A stretch of 64,000 nucleotides of DNA from Lusitaniella coriacea LEGE 07157 (GTDB lineage: Bacteria; Cyanobacteriota; Cyanobacteriia; Cyanobacteriales; Spirulinaceae), in contig NZ_JADEWZ010000002.1 in NCBI RefSeq assembly GCF_015207425.1, positions 62,001 to 126,000 on the forward strand, written 5' to 3'. Below are positions 47,927-58,002 of this stretch, piece after piece. The stretch's first letter is position 1, and the number at the start of each line of letters is the position of its first letter. A program made the position numbers and the translations under genes. The notes beneath the pieces were generated by a model. That model had not been told where the DNA came from and searched no databases. It worked only from the letters and a program-made list of their open reading frames with translations.

Positions 47927-48715
47927 ATGAATATTCAAGGTAAAACTGCCCTTATTACTGGGGCTTCCCGTGGAATCGGACGCGCGATCGCGCTAGAACT
48001 GGCTCAACAAGGCATAGAACGGCTATTATTGGTGGCGCGCGATCGTCAACGCCTCGCAGAAGTCGCTCAAGAAATCGAGTCCAAAGGAGTTGAAGTGGTT
48101 TCCCTTGCCATTGACTTAACCGAACCCATTGCAATTAATATCGCAATTGCGCAAGCATGGCGCGATCGCGGTCCCATTCACATTCTCATCAACTGTGCGG
48201 GTGTTGCTCACCAGAATACATTCCTACAGTCCAAACCCAACCAAGTTCATGAGGAATTCTCAATTAACGTCCTCGGAATGTACGTGATGACTAGGCTTGT
48301 CGCCCGACGCATGGCTACTCGTGGCGAAGGTACGATTGTCAACGTTTCCAGCTTAATGGGGAAAGTCGCCGCTCCAACAATGGCAACCTATTCTGCCACC
48401 AAATTCGCTATTCTCGGTTTCACCCAAGCCTTGCGCAGCGAACTCGCAGAATACAACATTCAAGTGGTTGCGCTGCTCCCCACCCTCACAGATACCGATA
48501 TGGCTCGCGATTTAAAACTCTTTCGCGGGGTTATGCCGACAACTCCCGAAAAAGTTGCCCGCGCCCTAATGACGGGCTTACAACAAGATAACTCAGAAAT
48601 TCTTGTGGGCTGGCAAAGCCATCTTGCCATCTGGTGTCAGCGCCTTGCTCCTTGGTTGCTCGACAAAGTGATGACATCGGCAACGCCTAAGCTTTCCACT
48701 GAGCGTTCCCTCTAA
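47927..48715 (+). CDS. Short-chain dehydrogenase/reductase
   Basis: This 262-aa Rossmann protein is a classical SDR: TGASRGIGRAIALEL cofactor motif, NCAG near residue 90, the catalytic Ser in NVSSLMG and YSATK. An AGAGG ribosome site precedes ATG 47927. The substrate is not deducible. A strong terminator follows. A nested inverted repeat lies just upstream of the start. Confidence 0.93.
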   Translation: MNIQGKTALITGASRGIGRAIALELAQQGIERLLLVARDRQRLAEVAQEIESKGVEVVSLAIDLTEPIAINIAIAQAWRDRGPIHILINCAGVAHQNTFLQSKPNQVHEEFSINVLGMYVMTRLVARRMATRGEGTIVNVSSLMGKVAAPTMATYSATKFAILGFTQALRSELAEYNIQVVALLPTLTDTDMARDLKLFRGVMPTTPEKVARALMTGLQQDNSEILVGWQSHLAIWCQRLAPWLLDKVMTSATPKLSTERSL

Positions 48716-48746
48716 GTTCAACTAACTAATTAATTAGTTAAATCGA

Positions 48747-48780
48747 AAGCAGGTTAGTTCCCAATGACCTGCTTTTTTTG
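48747..48780 (+). terminator. Intrinsic terminator after the SDR gene
   Basis: AAAGCAGGT (48747-48755) and ACCTGCTTT (48768-48776) form a 9-bp stem with a 12-base loop, followed by a run of seven T. It separates the SDR gene from the convergent sigF. A palindrome (AACTAATTAATTAGTT) lies just before it. Confidence 0.85.
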
Positions 48781-48805
48781 TGCTTATGACTCTGGGCGCG
48801 ATCGC

Positions 48806-49579
48806 CTACAACTCCGTAAGCATCAAACTTTTCAAGGCTTTCAGCCCTTTCTTAACTTGACGGGATACCGTAACGACACTAATCCCCAACTGCTCGGCAG
48901 TTTCTTTTTGCGTTAAATCGTGGAGAAAGACAAACTCCAAAACATCTCTCGTGCGCTCTTCAAGATGAATCAGGGATTGTTGCAGCCGGATGCGATCCTC
49001 TTGAGCCAGTTGAAAACTACGATACTGCGGATCGGGAACTAAATCCCCCAAGCTAGCGCTGTTGCTTCCTTCCTCTCCAACCGGTAAATCAAGGCTGATG
49101 AGTTGGCGATTTTGGCAGGCAAGTTGGATTTCCTGCCATTGCTCGACAGAGATTTTTAGAGATTGAGCGATTTCTACATCAGTGGGTTGGCGGTTGTGTC
49201 GCGCTCTAAACTCCCGAATCCGACTCGCTGCTTTTTGTTTAATCGCTAACCAGCGCCGAGGAATGCGCAAAGGACATCCTTTATCCCGTAAATAATGCTG
49301 AATTTCACCGCGAATATAAGGAGTTGCAAAAGAACTAAACGCGCAACCTTGGGTTAAATCAAAACGTTCGATCGCGCGAATTAAACCCAAACATCCAACT
49401 TGAATTAAATCGTCATAACTTTCACGACATTGATTCACCCAATGGTGAGCCTCTTTACGCACTAAACCTAGATTAAGTCGAACAACCTGATTGCGGAGAT
49501 CGGCATTGGGTGCTTCCTGATACGCTTGTAATAACTGTAAACTTTTTTCTTTTAAATCGTAAATCTTGGTGGTAGACAT
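48806..49579 (-). CDS. sigF: Group 3 RNA polymerase sigma factor SigF
   Basis: This 257-aa sigma-70 family protein has region 2 (DDLIQVGCLGLIRAIERFD and FSSFATPYIRGEIQHYLRDK), region 3 and region 4 (LTQKETAEQLGISVVTVSRQV helix-turn-helix) but no region 1. Length and motifs fit cyanobacterial SigF. In Synechocystis, SigF controls pilin expression and motility, which would connect it with pilB, pilT and pilC in this window. ATG 49579 is the natural start. Confidence 0.88.
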   Translation of the reverse strand: MSTTKIYDLKEKSLQLLQAYQEAPNADLRNQVVRLNLGLVRKEAHHWVNQCRESYDDLIQVGCLGLIRAIERFDLTQGCAFSSFATPYIRGEIQHYLRDKGCPLRIPRRWLAIKQKAASRIREFRARHNRQPTDVEIAQSLKISVEQWQEIQLACQNRQLISLDLPVGEEGSNSASLGDLVPDPQYRSFQLAQEDRIRLQQSLIHLEERTRDVLEFVFLHDLTQKETAEQLGISVVTVSRQVKKGLKALKSLMLTEL

Positions 49580-49810
49580 TGCCTGTATCTTTATATTTAG
49601 AGCGGTCTGTTAAAAAAAATACTACTTCGACGATTTTCTCTACTTTTTAAATTTTTGGCTGTGATCTACTCCATCAAACCTAACGGGTTTAAAACGTCCT
49701 ATAGGTGCAGATCGCTATTTTTCTCTCCCCAAGTTTATTCCCTGACTTCTATTCTGACAACCCCAGGCGTAACACGGAGAGGTCGGAAGCCGACCTAGCG
49801 GAGACACGAT
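49580..49810. other. sigF upstream region with a small palindrome
   Basis: AGGTCGG-AAG-CCGACCT (49780-49796) is a perfect 7-bp hairpin using the same AGGTCGG word as MITE-like element A. The sigF promoter should lie near 49590-49700, in AT-rich sequence. Confidence 0.4.
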
Positions 49811-50070
49811 GAATTTACGCTTAATGTGTATCAGAAGCTAAAACCCTTACTCTGCGGTAATTTCTTCTTGCTCTTCCCTGTCTTGCCGAGCGTTCCCTTG
49901 CTAGGTCGGTTGGATAAGCTGAGGGAGCCTCAGCATCCCCCGACCTCTTTCGGAGGGGCTGTCTTTGGAGGTTTCCTCCAAAGTTTATACGCCCCGTGCG
50001 GCGCGGGGTCTCGGCGCTGTTTCCTCGTCCCAGCGAGGATTTCAGGTTGTTCGCATCAGGCGTGAATTTT
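49811..50070. repeat. MITE-like palindromic element B
   Basis: The ends are inverted: ATTTACGCTTAATGTGTATC (near 49813-49832) and, on the other strand, ATTCACGCCTGATGCGAACA (near 50048-50068). Inside are GCTGAGG-GAG-CCTCAGC (49918-49934), CTTTGGAGG-TTT-CCTCCAAAG (49963-49983), a CCCCG/CGGGG stem (49992-50008) and TCCTCG/CGAGGA (50022-50039). The 9-bp apex hairpin equals that of element A in geometry but with compensatory base changes. It contains no real ORF; a 79-codon reading frame here is low-complexity. Confidence 0.6.
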
Positions 50071-50182
50071 TATGATGGGCAATTTGAAGGATTTTATCTC
50101 AATTCAAAATCGAGATAAAAAATGAGGAGCGATACGCCCCTCACATCGTCATCATGTTTTTCAATGAACCGCAATCTTTAAA

Positions 50183-51016
50183 TTATTCTTCAGGCGAAAC
50201 GATTCCGTAGAAAATACCCTGAATCTTAACTTCTTCAGGATCGTCAGCGCCAAGATCGGTATCAGAAGGCTGTATGCTTTCAAAAACACCAGCAATTTCA
50301 CCGGTATCGCCATTGACGCGGGTGACTTGCAGCGACATTTCACCATTTCTGATTTGTGTCTGTTTGACGTTAGCGCGAACGAACTCGCTATTGTCGGCTA
50401 GAGAGGGAAGTGCAACGGCATTATCATAGCCGGAGGCAACGCCACGACCTTTTGGATCGAGGAACACCGAACCGCGATAGGAAGGAACGTTAAATTCGCC
50501 TTGAAAATCCGTGGAGGCGTTAATAGAGTTCAAACCGGATTGGGTTTTTGCCTCTAAATCCTTCATTGTGAAAAGGAAAGGAACTTGCTCCCCTCCCGCC
50601 AACTGCACGGTAATGGGCTGGAAGTCCATTCCTGCTTTTTCTTTAAAGGTAAGGGTTCCGTCTTCGCCCACTGAGATAGTTCCGCTTACTTGATTTAAAC
50701 TGGTTGTATATCGGGTTAAAAGCTTCCCAGATATAAACTCTGCTTCTTTGCGTTTACTGGTAGGCTCTTCCTTAACAAAAAACGTTTTGGGTTCTACGCA
50801 CAAATCTGAGAGAGCATAGGTTTTACCTGCTTCTACTGGAAATGACCCGCGAGTTGTTTCGGATAACTGCGGACAAACATTAGCCAGTCCAGTTCCTAGA
50901 ATTTGTTCGTAAGTGAGTTGTTCTTTGTTTGTTGCCTGAGCTGGACCTTCACTGCAAGCAGTTAATAGTCCAAGGCATACAGCGAGGAAGGCAACAATAA
51001 ATGCACGATACCTCAT
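50183..51016 (-). CDS. psbO: Photosystem II manganese-stabilising protein PsbO
   Basis: This 277-aa protein has a signal peptide with a lipobox-like end (LGLLTAC then SEG). The mature PsbO follows: LTYEQILGTGLANVCPQL, a second cysteine in LCVEPKTFFVKEE, FNVPSYRGSVFLDPKGRG and a C-terminal EIAGVFESIQPSDTDLGA. It stabilises the Mn4CaO5 cluster on the lumenal side of photosystem II. ATG 51016 was chosen; an upstream ATG at 51037 contains the AAGAGG that serves as ribosome site for 51016. The lipobox raises the possibility of a lipoprotein form. Confidence 0.97.
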   Translation of the reverse strand: MRYRAFIVAFLAVCLGLLTACSEGPAQATNKEQLTYEQILGTGLANVCPQLSETTRGSFPVEAGKTYALSDLCVEPKTFFVKEEPTSKRKEAEFISGKLLTRYTTSLNQVSGTISVGEDGTLTFKEKAGMDFQPITVQLAGGEQVPFLFTMKDLEAKTQSGLNSINASTDFQGEFNVPSYRGSVFLDPKGRGVASGYDNAVALPSLADNSEFVRANVKQTQIRNGEMSLQVTRVNGDTGEIAGVFESIQPSDTDLGADDPEEVKIQGIFYGIVSPEE

Positions 51017-51387
51017 AGTCAACCTCTTCTTCATCAATCTCTTATTAATAAAGTATCTACTGCAACGGTAGCGTGGTGTAGGGATGCGGTTAGCGCACTA
51101 AATGGAAACCCTAGGATTATTTTGTTGAGTCCGAACATTCAGACTACAATTCCTACACCGATCCCCATGCTATAGTTTGGGTCACGCCAGCCAAAGCGGT
51201 TGTGCGCAACGCAATTTTAATGACTGCCCAGTTGAGCAATATTTTTAAGCTGCTCTAGTTAGGGTTTTGTCAAGCTTCCATAGAGCATTGTACACGGGTG
51301 TGTCGCCTTTCCCATAGACTAGTAAGTTCTTCTAAAGAGTGAAACAATTTTCCGACCACATGAAATTAGGGGATTGAACTGAAGAGA
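51017..51387. other. psbO promoter region
   Basis: This 371-bp intergenic region separates divergent psbO and a plus-strand small gene. It must hold the psbO promoter, but no pair of boxes is clearly better than others. CTATAG-like sequences occur near 51170. No RNA gene or hairpin stands out. Confidence 0.35.
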
Positions 51388-51696
51388 ATGAACGGGAATA
51401 GACAGTTGAACGAAGAGTCATTGGCAGCAGAAATGCAAGTCGTTTGCACGGAAATTTTGAGTTTAGCGAAGGAGTATCAAGGAGATGGTTTAGCCTTGCT
51501 CTCGTTGCTGCGAAATTTAGAGAATTTGCATCGGACGATTAATGAGGAACTGTTCCAAACTTCTCTACCGAATAGTCGTCACGAGCTGTACAATTTTCTC
51601 CGAGATATTGAAGAGACGGGCGGTTGGCCTTATATCGGGCGGATGAAGCTACGAGCCTTGCTCAAAAATTTCGAGTCTGAGGGTGCAAAAAAGTAA
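51388..51696 (+). CDS. Conserved hypothetical protein (102 aa)
   Basis: This soluble helical protein has a recognisable FLRDIEETGGWPYIGRMKLRALL ending, which suggests a conserved structural motif, but I cannot name the family. It lies 39 bp upstream of the phosphohexomutase gene and is likely co-transcribed with it and rdgB. Confidence 0.65.
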   Translation: MNGNRQLNEESLAAEMQVVCTEILSLAKEYQGDGLALLSLLRNLENLHRTINEELFQTSLPNSRHELYNFLRDIEETGGWPYIGRMKLRALLKNFESEGAKK

Positions 51697-51735
51697 TTTA
51701 TTCGTGAGTATATTAGGGCAAAAGGATTAAAGTTG

Positions 51736-53178
51736 ATGGGAGTTGCCGTGAATCCGATTAAATTTGGAACTGATGGTTGGCGCGGTGTCATTGCCGCCGA
51801 TTTTACGTTTGAGCGCTTGACGATGCTTGCTACCCTAGCGGCTAGGGTGCTGGCGGATAATTACCGCGATCGCGCGATCGGTCAAACGATTCTTGTGGGT
51901 TACGATCGTCGGTTTATGGCGGAAGATTTTGCTAAAGCGGCGGCGGAGGCGGTGCAAGCTGCGGGGTTTGATGTCAAACTCTCAGAAAGTTATGCCCCAA
52001 CTCCTGCTTTTAGTTGGGCGGCGAAGGCGCAGCAGGCGCTAGGCGCATTGGTGATTACGGCGAGTCACAATCCCGCGCAGTATTTGGGATTGAAGGTTAA
52101 GGGTGCGTTTGGCGGGTCGGTTGCGCCGGAAATTACCCAGCAAATTGAGGCGTTGATTCCTCAAGGACAGTTCGTGGCAGAACGCCCTGGTCGTTTGGAG
52201 TCTTTCGATCCCTGGGAGAGTTATTGCAGTGGATTGCGCGATCGCGTGAATGTCGAACCGATTCGGGACGCGATCGCGTCCGGGAAGCTGAAAATTTTTG
52301 CAGATGTGATGCACGGTGCAGCCGCAACGGGTTTAGGTCGATTGTTGGGGATCGATATCGAAGAACTCAATAGCGATCGCGATCCTTTATTTGGTGGCGG
52401 CGCGCCAGAACCCTTACCCAAATACATCTCCCACCTGTTGCAAGTCGTAAAAAACGCAGCAGAATCAAAAGATGCCGATCTTCGCGTGGGATTGGTCTTT
52501 GATGGGGACTGCGATCGCATCGCGGCAACAGACGGTCAAGGGAATTTTCTCAGTTCGCAAATTCTCATCCCCATTTTGATGGATCACCTCGCCCAGCATC
52601 GCGGTTTAACCGGAGAAGTGGTCAAAACCGTAAGCGGTTCGGATTTAATTCCCAAGTTGGCAGAACGCTACAACTTGTCGGTTTTCCAAACGCCCATTGG
52701 TTACAAATACATCGGCGATCGAATGCTCTCAACCCCCGTGTTAATCGGTGGGGAAGAATCTGGGGGAATTGGCTACGGACATCACATTCCCGAACGAGAT
52801 GCCCTTCTTTCAGCGCTCTACGTCCTAGAAGCGGTGGTGGAGTCCGGTCAAGATTTGAGTGCGCTGTATGCCCAACTTCAAGACAAAGCAGATTTCCATT
52901 CGGCTTACGATCGCATCGATTTGCCCCTGGCGAATATGGAAGTGCGCGGGCGTTTAGTCGAACGCTTGCAAACCCAACCCATTCGAGAAATCGTCGGTCA
53001 GCCAGTGGTAGACTGCCTAACTTTGGATGGCTATAAGTTTCGCTTGGGGGATGGTCGTTGGTTATTGATTCGCTTTAGCGGGACGGAACCCGTTCTGCGC
53101 CTCTACTGCGAGGCGGCAAATCTGGAACGGGTGCAAGAAACTCTTGCTTGGGCGAAAAACTGGGCGAATTCTGTTTAA
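51736..53178 (+). CDS. Phosphoglucomutase/phosphomannomutase family protein
   Basis: This 480-aa four-domain alpha-D-phosphohexomutase has KFGTDGWRGVIAADF at the N-terminus, the active-site phosphoserine in VITASHNPAQYLG, metal-binding FDGDCDRIA, sugar-binding GGEESGGIG and phosphate-binding RFSGTEPVLRLY. It interconverts hexose 1- and 6-phosphates for glycogen, sucrose or cell-wall precursors; glucosamine phosphate is also possible. I took ATG 51736 over TTG 51733. Confidence 0.92.
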   Translation: MGVAVNPIKFGTDGWRGVIAADFTFERLTMLATLAARVLADNYRDRAIGQTILVGYDRRFMAEDFAKAAAEAVQAAGFDVKLSESYAPTPAFSWAAKAQQALGALVITASHNPAQYLGLKVKGAFGGSVAPEITQQIEALIPQGQFVAERPGRLESFDPWESYCSGLRDRVNVEPIRDAIASGKLKIFADVMHGAAATGLGRLLGIDIEELNSDRDPLFGGGAPEPLPKYISHLLQVVKNAAESKDADLRVGLVFDGDCDRIAATDGQGNFLSSQILIPILMDHLAQHRGLTGEVVKTVSGSDLIPKLAERYNLSVFQTPIGYKYIGDRMLSTPVLIGGEESGGIGYGHHIPERDALLSALYVLEAVVESGQDLSALYAQLQDKADFHSAYDRIDLPLANMEVRGRLVERLQTQPIREIVGQPVVDCLTLDGYKFRLGDGRWLLIRFSGTEPVLRLYCEAANLERVQETLAWAKNWANSV

Positions 53179-53207
53179 TAAAGTCAACCGCGATCGCGCA
53201 CACCCTT

Positions 53208-53786
53208 ATGACCAAAACCTTAATTGTTGCAACGGGGAATCCGGGTAAATTACAGGAAATGCAAGCCTATTTGCAGGGTTTCGATTGGGATTTGCAACTT
53301 AAACCCGACGAACTTGATATTGAGGAAACAGGCGATACTTTTCTAGAGAATGCTCGTCTCAAAGCCTCTCAGGTGGCAAAGGCGTTGGGGCAATGGGCGA
53401 TCGCGGACGATTCTGGATTAGCGGTAGATGCCCTAGGAGGCGCTCCAGGGATTTATTCTGCCCGTTATGGGAAAACAGATACAGAACGCATCGAACGGCT
53501 CTTAGGGGAGTTAGGAGACAGTTCTCAACGGGGAGCTGAATTCGTTTGCGCGATCGCGATCGCGCGTCCCGACGGTTCTATCGCCTTGGAAACCGAGGGC
53601 ATCTGTCGAGGCGAAATCCTGAAAATTCCCAGAGGGACGAGCGGATTTGGGTACGATCCCATCTTTTTCGTTCCCCAACAGCAGATGACCTTTGCCCAAA
53701 TGTCCCCCAGCCTTAAAAATCGCTTGAGTCATCGCGGCAAAGCTTTCGAGGTCCTATTACCCAAACTGCAAGGACTCAAACCCTAA
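53208..53786 (+). CDS. rdgB: XTP/dITP diphosphatase (RdgB/HAM1)
   Basis: This 192-aa protein has LIVATGNPGKLQEM, DDSGLAVDALGGAPGIYSARY and SHRGKAFEVL, the RdgB signatures. It hydrolyses non-canonical purine nucleotides (ITP, XTP, dITP) to keep them out of DNA and RNA. I chose ATG 53208, which gives MTKTLIVATGNPGK; a longer frame starting at 53148 overlaps the mutase. The gap from the mutase stop is 29 bp. Confidence 0.95.
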   Translation: MTKTLIVATGNPGKLQEMQAYLQGFDWDLQLKPDELDIEETGDTFLENARLKASQVAKALGQWAIADDSGLAVDALGGAPGIYSARYGKTDTERIERLLGELGDSSQRGAEFVCAIAIARPDGSIALETEGICRGEILKIPRGTSGFGYDPIFFVPQQQMTFAQMSPSLKNRLSHRGKAFEVLLPKLQGLKP

Positions 53787-53799
53787 CGCCTCTTACCCT

Positions 53800-53824
53800 A
53801 GGGGGAGGTAACCAACCTTCCCCT
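53800..53824. terminator. Hairpin between convergent rdgB and glnB
   Basis: AGGGGGAGGT (53800-53809) and ACCTTCCCCT (53815-53824) form a 10-bp stem with one G-T wobble and a five-base loop. It lies between convergent stops and could end transcription from both sides; T-tracts are absent. Confidence 0.55.
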
Positions 53825-53836
53825 AAAACCATAAAC

Positions 53837-54211
<375 letters not shown>

Positions 54212-54235
54212 CTATTTATAGAGCGAGCCTGACAC

Positions 54236-54277
54236 TTTCTATCACTGCAAATCGGGAAATTTTGTAAAAGTTGGTAC
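54236..54277 (-). promoter_or_regulatory. NtcA box and -10 element upstream of glnB
   Basis: GTA-N8-TAC, the NtcA consensus, occurs exactly at 54264-54277. Read on the minus strand, TAGAAA (54236-54241) starts 22 bases after it. That spacing fits a class II NtcA-activated promoter, where the box replaces the -35 element. Confidence 0.75.
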
Positions 54278-54515
54278 ACTTTCCCGATAAACTCCAAAAT
54301 TAGAACGTCCCTGACGATCGCGCGCTAATTTTCTTTCAAGAAAAAAATAATCTTGGATAAAATGTCTGTATCTTGGGTGAGAACATTTGTCAAGGCATAA
54401 CATAAGCTAGAATTGATACGCGCAGGTGACAAAAGACCATTCACCCCTGGTGGTTTTGCTAGGCTGCGCTCATCCATCATTAGGTCATCTTATTTTAAGT
54501 CCTGGAGAACCAGTC
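54278..54515. other. Intergenic region before the lipoprotein gene
   Basis: The sequence between the NtcA box and the lipoprotein gene is AT-rich and presumably carries that gene's promoter. No ORF or stable hairpin stands out. A reading frame from 54426 merely extends the lipoprotein gene upstream. Confidence 0.3.
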
Positions 54516-55394
54516 ATGCCAAAAAAACTTTTATTCATTGCATCCTTTGGAGCGCTGTCCCTGTTAATGGGCGGCTGCGAAGCTCTATCCTTTTTACCCT
54601 GGTTTGGAGGAGAGGAGGAAACGGTAGAATCAGTTGAAACCGAACCAACCGAGAGTCCCGTAGCGCAAGCTCCATCGACAACCGAACCCTTTACCGAACC
54701 CGTTCAACCCGCAAAAACGAACAATACGCCTCCCAATACAGGTTTAATTCCATCGACTTCTCCAGAGCAGCGAACGAAGCTGATTAAAGAACGCCTCGAA
54801 GACCCATTTTCTACGTTCCCTGCGACCCCCAATAAAGTTCCCAGACGGGTCATCATTAGCAGAAATGGCGCGCAGGGAGGAGGAAACGGTGGCGGAACGT
54901 CTCAGTTACCCCCCATTCCTCAAATCCAACAGCCACCGCCTCGCCCCGCAACGACCAAAACATCTCGCCCCGCGACCCAAACGCCTCAACAGGCTAAACC
55001 CAAAGCAGCTCCAAATACAGGGAGTGGTTCTGGTTCTGGTAGCCTCGCGCGCCGACCTAATCTGCCCACCCCCCCTAATGCAATCCCCGACTTCCCGCCT
55101 ATTCCCCAACCTACAGCGGCTGATGGGGTGAAGGTGACGGGCGTGATTAAAGTGGGTGGCGTTCCCCACGCGATCGTCCAAGCAGCGGGACAGGAATCTC
55201 GCTATGTTAAGTCAGGTGACTATCTCGCCAACGGACAGGTGTTAGTGAAGCGCATTGAAATGGGGAATGGAACCGATCCTATCGTGATTTTAGAGCAGGC
55301 AGGCGTGGAAGTGGCAAAACGAATTGGAGAAGGAGCAGAAATAGCCCCCTCTGATTCAGCCTCGTTACCCCAGTCTCCACAACAAAATATCTAA
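54516..55394 (+). CDS. Proline-rich lipoprotein of unknown function
   Basis: This 292-aa product has a lipoprotein signal: MPKKLLFIASFGALSLLMGGC, with C21 as the acylated residue in LMGGC. A long Pro/Thr/Gln-rich, probably disordered region (about 40-205) follows. The last 85 residues form a compact domain, with VKVTGVIKVGGVPHAIVQA and SRYVKSGDYLANGQVLVKRI, like the PilP or GspC-type domains of secretion machines. A role in pilus assembly is therefore possible but inferred. ATG 54516 is preceded by GGAGA. Confidence 0.7.
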   Translation: MPKKLLFIASFGALSLLMGGCEALSFLPWFGGEEETVESVETEPTESPVAQAPSTTEPFTEPVQPAKTNNTPPNTGLIPSTSPEQRTKLIKERLEDPFSTFPATPNKVPRRVIISRNGAQGGGNGGGTSQLPPIPQIQQPPPRPATTKTSRPATQTPQQAKPKAAPNTGSGSGSGSLARRPNLPTPPNAIPDFPPIPQPTAADGVKVTGVIKVGGVPHAIVQAAGQESRYVKSGDYLANGQVLVKRIEMGNGTDPIVILEQAGVEVAKRIGEGAEIAPSDSASLPQSPQQNI

Positions 55395-55425
55395 TGTTGA
55401 GTAGAGATTTGGAGGCATTTTAGCT

Positions 55426-55686
55426 TTGCCATCATCAATCGAGCATCCCCAAGAGCGGTTTCGTTGCCCGAAGCTCCCTTTGGCAGTTTATCGGGAAGTT
55501 GCCGCTCACCTGCAACAGATTCCAGGGGTAGCAGTTGAGTTAATACCTCAACAGTCGCAGCCGTTTGACTATACGCAGAGTCAAGTCGATTCTCTAAGGA
55601 TTTATTATTCTGCGGATTTTGATGCGGGTTTCCAGGAGCGAGTGAAGGGAATTTTAAACTATTATTCCCAAGTTTATGGCAACTGA
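55426..55686 (+). CDS. Small conserved hypothetical protein (86 aa)
   Basis: This protein, starting at TTG 55426 with GGAGG ten bases upstream, has a PKLPLAVYREVAAHLQQIPG helix and a RIYYSADFDAGFQERVKGILNYYSQ ending. It resembles short conserved cyanobacterial proteins of unknown role. It follows the lipoprotein by 31 bp and is likely co-transcribed. Confidence 0.6.
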   Translation: MPSSIEHPQERFRCPKLPLAVYREVAAHLQQIPGVAVELIPQQSQPFDYTQSQVDSLRIYYSADFDAGFQERVKGILNYYSQVYGN

Positions 55687-55735
55687 AGTGAAGGGCAAAC
55701 AGTCAGACTGTTTACTCTTCAAGTTTTCGCGTTAT

Positions 55736-57784
55736 TTACGCTAACGATCGCGCGATTTCCGATTTTGGCATCGGTTGATAGCCAGAAATTTCCATTGAAA
55801 AGGTTGCCATTCCCTGAGATTGGGAGCGCAAGTCGGTAGAATAGCCAAACATTTCAACCAATGGAACCTCTGCACGAATTGCAGTGTAGTCGGAAACTAC
55901 TTCAGAACCGAGCAACATTCCGCGACGAGAAAGTAAGTTTCCTTGGATGCGTCCCACAAATTCCGTTGGCGTTTCCACCTCAACGGACATGATGGGTTCG
56001 AGCATTATCGGTTTGGCTTTTTGAAAAGCTTGCTCGAATCCTTGTTTGGCAGCAAAGCGAAACGCGCGATCGCTAGAATCAATGGGATGCGCCGAGCCTC
56101 CTTCTAACGTAACTTTAACGTTAACGATGGGATAACCTTGGATAACGCCTGTCGCGATCGCGTCTTGGAATCCTTTCTCGCAAGCAGAAATAAAAGGTTT
56201 AGGGATTGCTCCCCCAACAACCCGATTCTTAAAAACAAAGACCTCTTCACTCGGTTCGATACGACCCGTAACATGAGCATATTGACCGGGACCCCCAGTT
56301 TGTTTTTTGAGGGTAAAGTCAAAGGATGCAGCCTGGGTAATCGTTTCCCGATAGGCGACTGCGGGTTTGCCCACATACACCTCTGCGTTATACTCCCGTT
56401 TCATGCGTTCGAGATATATCTCTAAGTGCAGTTCTCCCATGCCGGAAATGAGAATTTCGTTGGCTTCGCGATCGCTGCTAACGCGCAAAGTGGGGTCCTC
56501 TTTCGCAAAACGATTCAGCGCTTTGGACATCCCCGCCGCATCCTCTTGGGATTTCGGCGTAATCGCAAGGGTAATTACGGGTTCGGGAAGAAAGATTCCC
56601 TCAAGAGAAAGGTTTGCATCTAGAGAACAAAGGGTGTCCCCAGAGGCGCAATCTATCCCCATCAGCGCGATAATATCCCCAGCTTCAGCAAAGGCTATTT
56701 CTTGCCGTTCGTCAGCATGAAGGCGAATCAGACGGCTTGCGCGCAGGGTCTTTTGAGTGCGGGTATTGAGCAGTTTGTCACCTTTTTCCAGTCGTCCGGC
56801 ATAGATGCGAACGTAGGTTAATTGACCAAATGCGTCATCGGTGAGTTTGAAGGCAAGTCCCAGGAAAGAAGCGCCAGGATTGGCTTCGATTTTAACCTCT
56901 TGCTCGGTGTCAATATTGGTTGCTGTCACCACTTCTCGATCTAAAGGAGAAGGGAGATAGCGATTGACTGCATCCAACAGGTTTTGTACGCCTTTGTTTT
57001 TGTAAGCAGAACCCATCAGGACGGGAACAATGGTTAATTCTAAGGTTGCTCTACGAATTACCTCCCAAAGAAGTTGTTCGGAAACGGGTTTTTCGGCGAG
57101 CATTTGTGCCATTATTTCATCTGAAAAGAGGGAAACGCGATCGAGCAGTTTCTCCCGTTCGATGCCTGCTTGTTCTTGAAGGTTCTGGGGAATTGGCTTT
57201 TGTCGCCAAATTTCTCCATTTTTTCCTTCAAAATAGTACGCTTTCATTTCAATTAGATCGATAATCCCTTCAAATCGATCTTCAACTCCAATGGGATATT
57301 GGAGAGGAAGGGGATTGAGATTGAGCTTATCCTTCAGCGCATTGATAACGTTAATGGGGTTTGCACCAACCCGATCCATTTTGTTGATGAAGGCGATGCG
57401 CGGAACGCGATAGCGCTTCATTTGTCTATCGACAGTGAAGGATTGGGACTGCACGCCACTAACGGCACACAGAACCATAATCCCTCCATCGAGGACGCGC
57501 AAGGCTCGTTCGACTTCGATAGTGAAGTCAACGTGACCGGGGGTATCGATGAGGTTAATTTGATGGTCTTTCCACAGGCAAGTTGTTGTTGCAGAGGTGA
57601 TGGTAATGCCTTTTTCTTCTTCTAAATCCATGTAGTCCATTTTCGGACCGTCGCCACCACCGCGCACTTCTTCGATTTTGTGGATTTTTCCGGTGTAGAA
57701 CAAAATGCGCTCGCTTAGAGTTGTTTTGCCAGAGTCGATGTGAGCGGAAATTCCAATGTTGCGAATTCTACGAAGCGGAATCAT
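55736..57784 (-). CDS. Elongation factor G, stand-alone paralogue
   Basis: This 682-aa translation GTPase has G1 AHIDSGKTT, switch region [11 protein letters not shown]3 DTPGH, G4 NKMD and the full set of EF-G domains II-V. It lies outside any str operon. A glycine-rich [19 protein letters not shown] loop before switch I is distinctive and suggests the second, organelle-type EF-G found in some bacteria rather than the main one. ATG 57784 (MIPLRRIRN) is preferred over the upstream Met at 57868. Confidence 0.9.
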   Translation of the reverse strand: MIPLRRIRNIGISAHIDSGKTTLSERILFYTGKIHKIEEVRGGGDGPKMDYMDLEEEKGITITSATTTCLWKDHQINLIDTPGHVDFTIEVERALRVLDGGIMVLCAVSGVQSQSFTVDRQMKRYRVPRIAFINKMDRVGANPINVINALKDKLNLNPLPLQYPIGVEDRFEGIIDLIEMKAYYFEGKNGEIWRQKPIPQNLQEQAGIEREKLLDRVSLFSDEIMAQMLAEKPVSEQLLWEVIRRATLELTIVPVLMGSAYKNKGVQNLLDAVNRYLPSPLDREVVTATNIDTEQEVKIEANPGASFLGLAFKLTDDAFGQLTYVRIYAGRLEKGDKLLNTRTQKTLRASRLIRLHADERQEIAFAEAGDIIALMGIDCASGDTLCSLDANLSLEGIFLPEPVITLAITPKSQEDAAGMSKALNRFAKEDPTLRVSSDREANEILISGMGELHLEIYLERMKREYNAEVYVGKPAVAYRETITQAASFDFTLKKQTGGPGQYAHVTGRIEPSEEVFVFKNRVVGGAIPKPFISACEKGFQDAIATGVIQGYPIVNVKVTLEGGSAHPIDSSDRAFRFAAKQGFEQAFQKAKPIMLEPIMSVEVETPTEFVGRIQGNLLSRRGMLLGSEVVSDYTAIRAEVPLVEMFGYSTDLRSQSQGMATFSMEISGYQPMPKSEIARSLA

Positions 57785-58002
57785 GGTGATGGCTCCTTTG
57801 TGCGCCAATGTAATGAGCAATGAAAATTTCTCGCTGCGTGCGAGAGTTCCATACCTTAATTGTAGCACAACGTATTACACGGAAATTAGAGAAGGATCGA
57901 CAGCCAAATCTCTCAGCACAAAAATGCCCCGCCAACTCAAAAGCTGTGACGTTTTTCCCAAACGGGAAAATACAAAAAGTAGTCTACCTCTGCTTCCTTT
58001 TC

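Noticed and set aside
49826-50065. 79-codon ORF across MITE-like element B
   Set aside because: Its whole length is the hairpin-rich repeat, so the reading frame is a by-product of palindromes.
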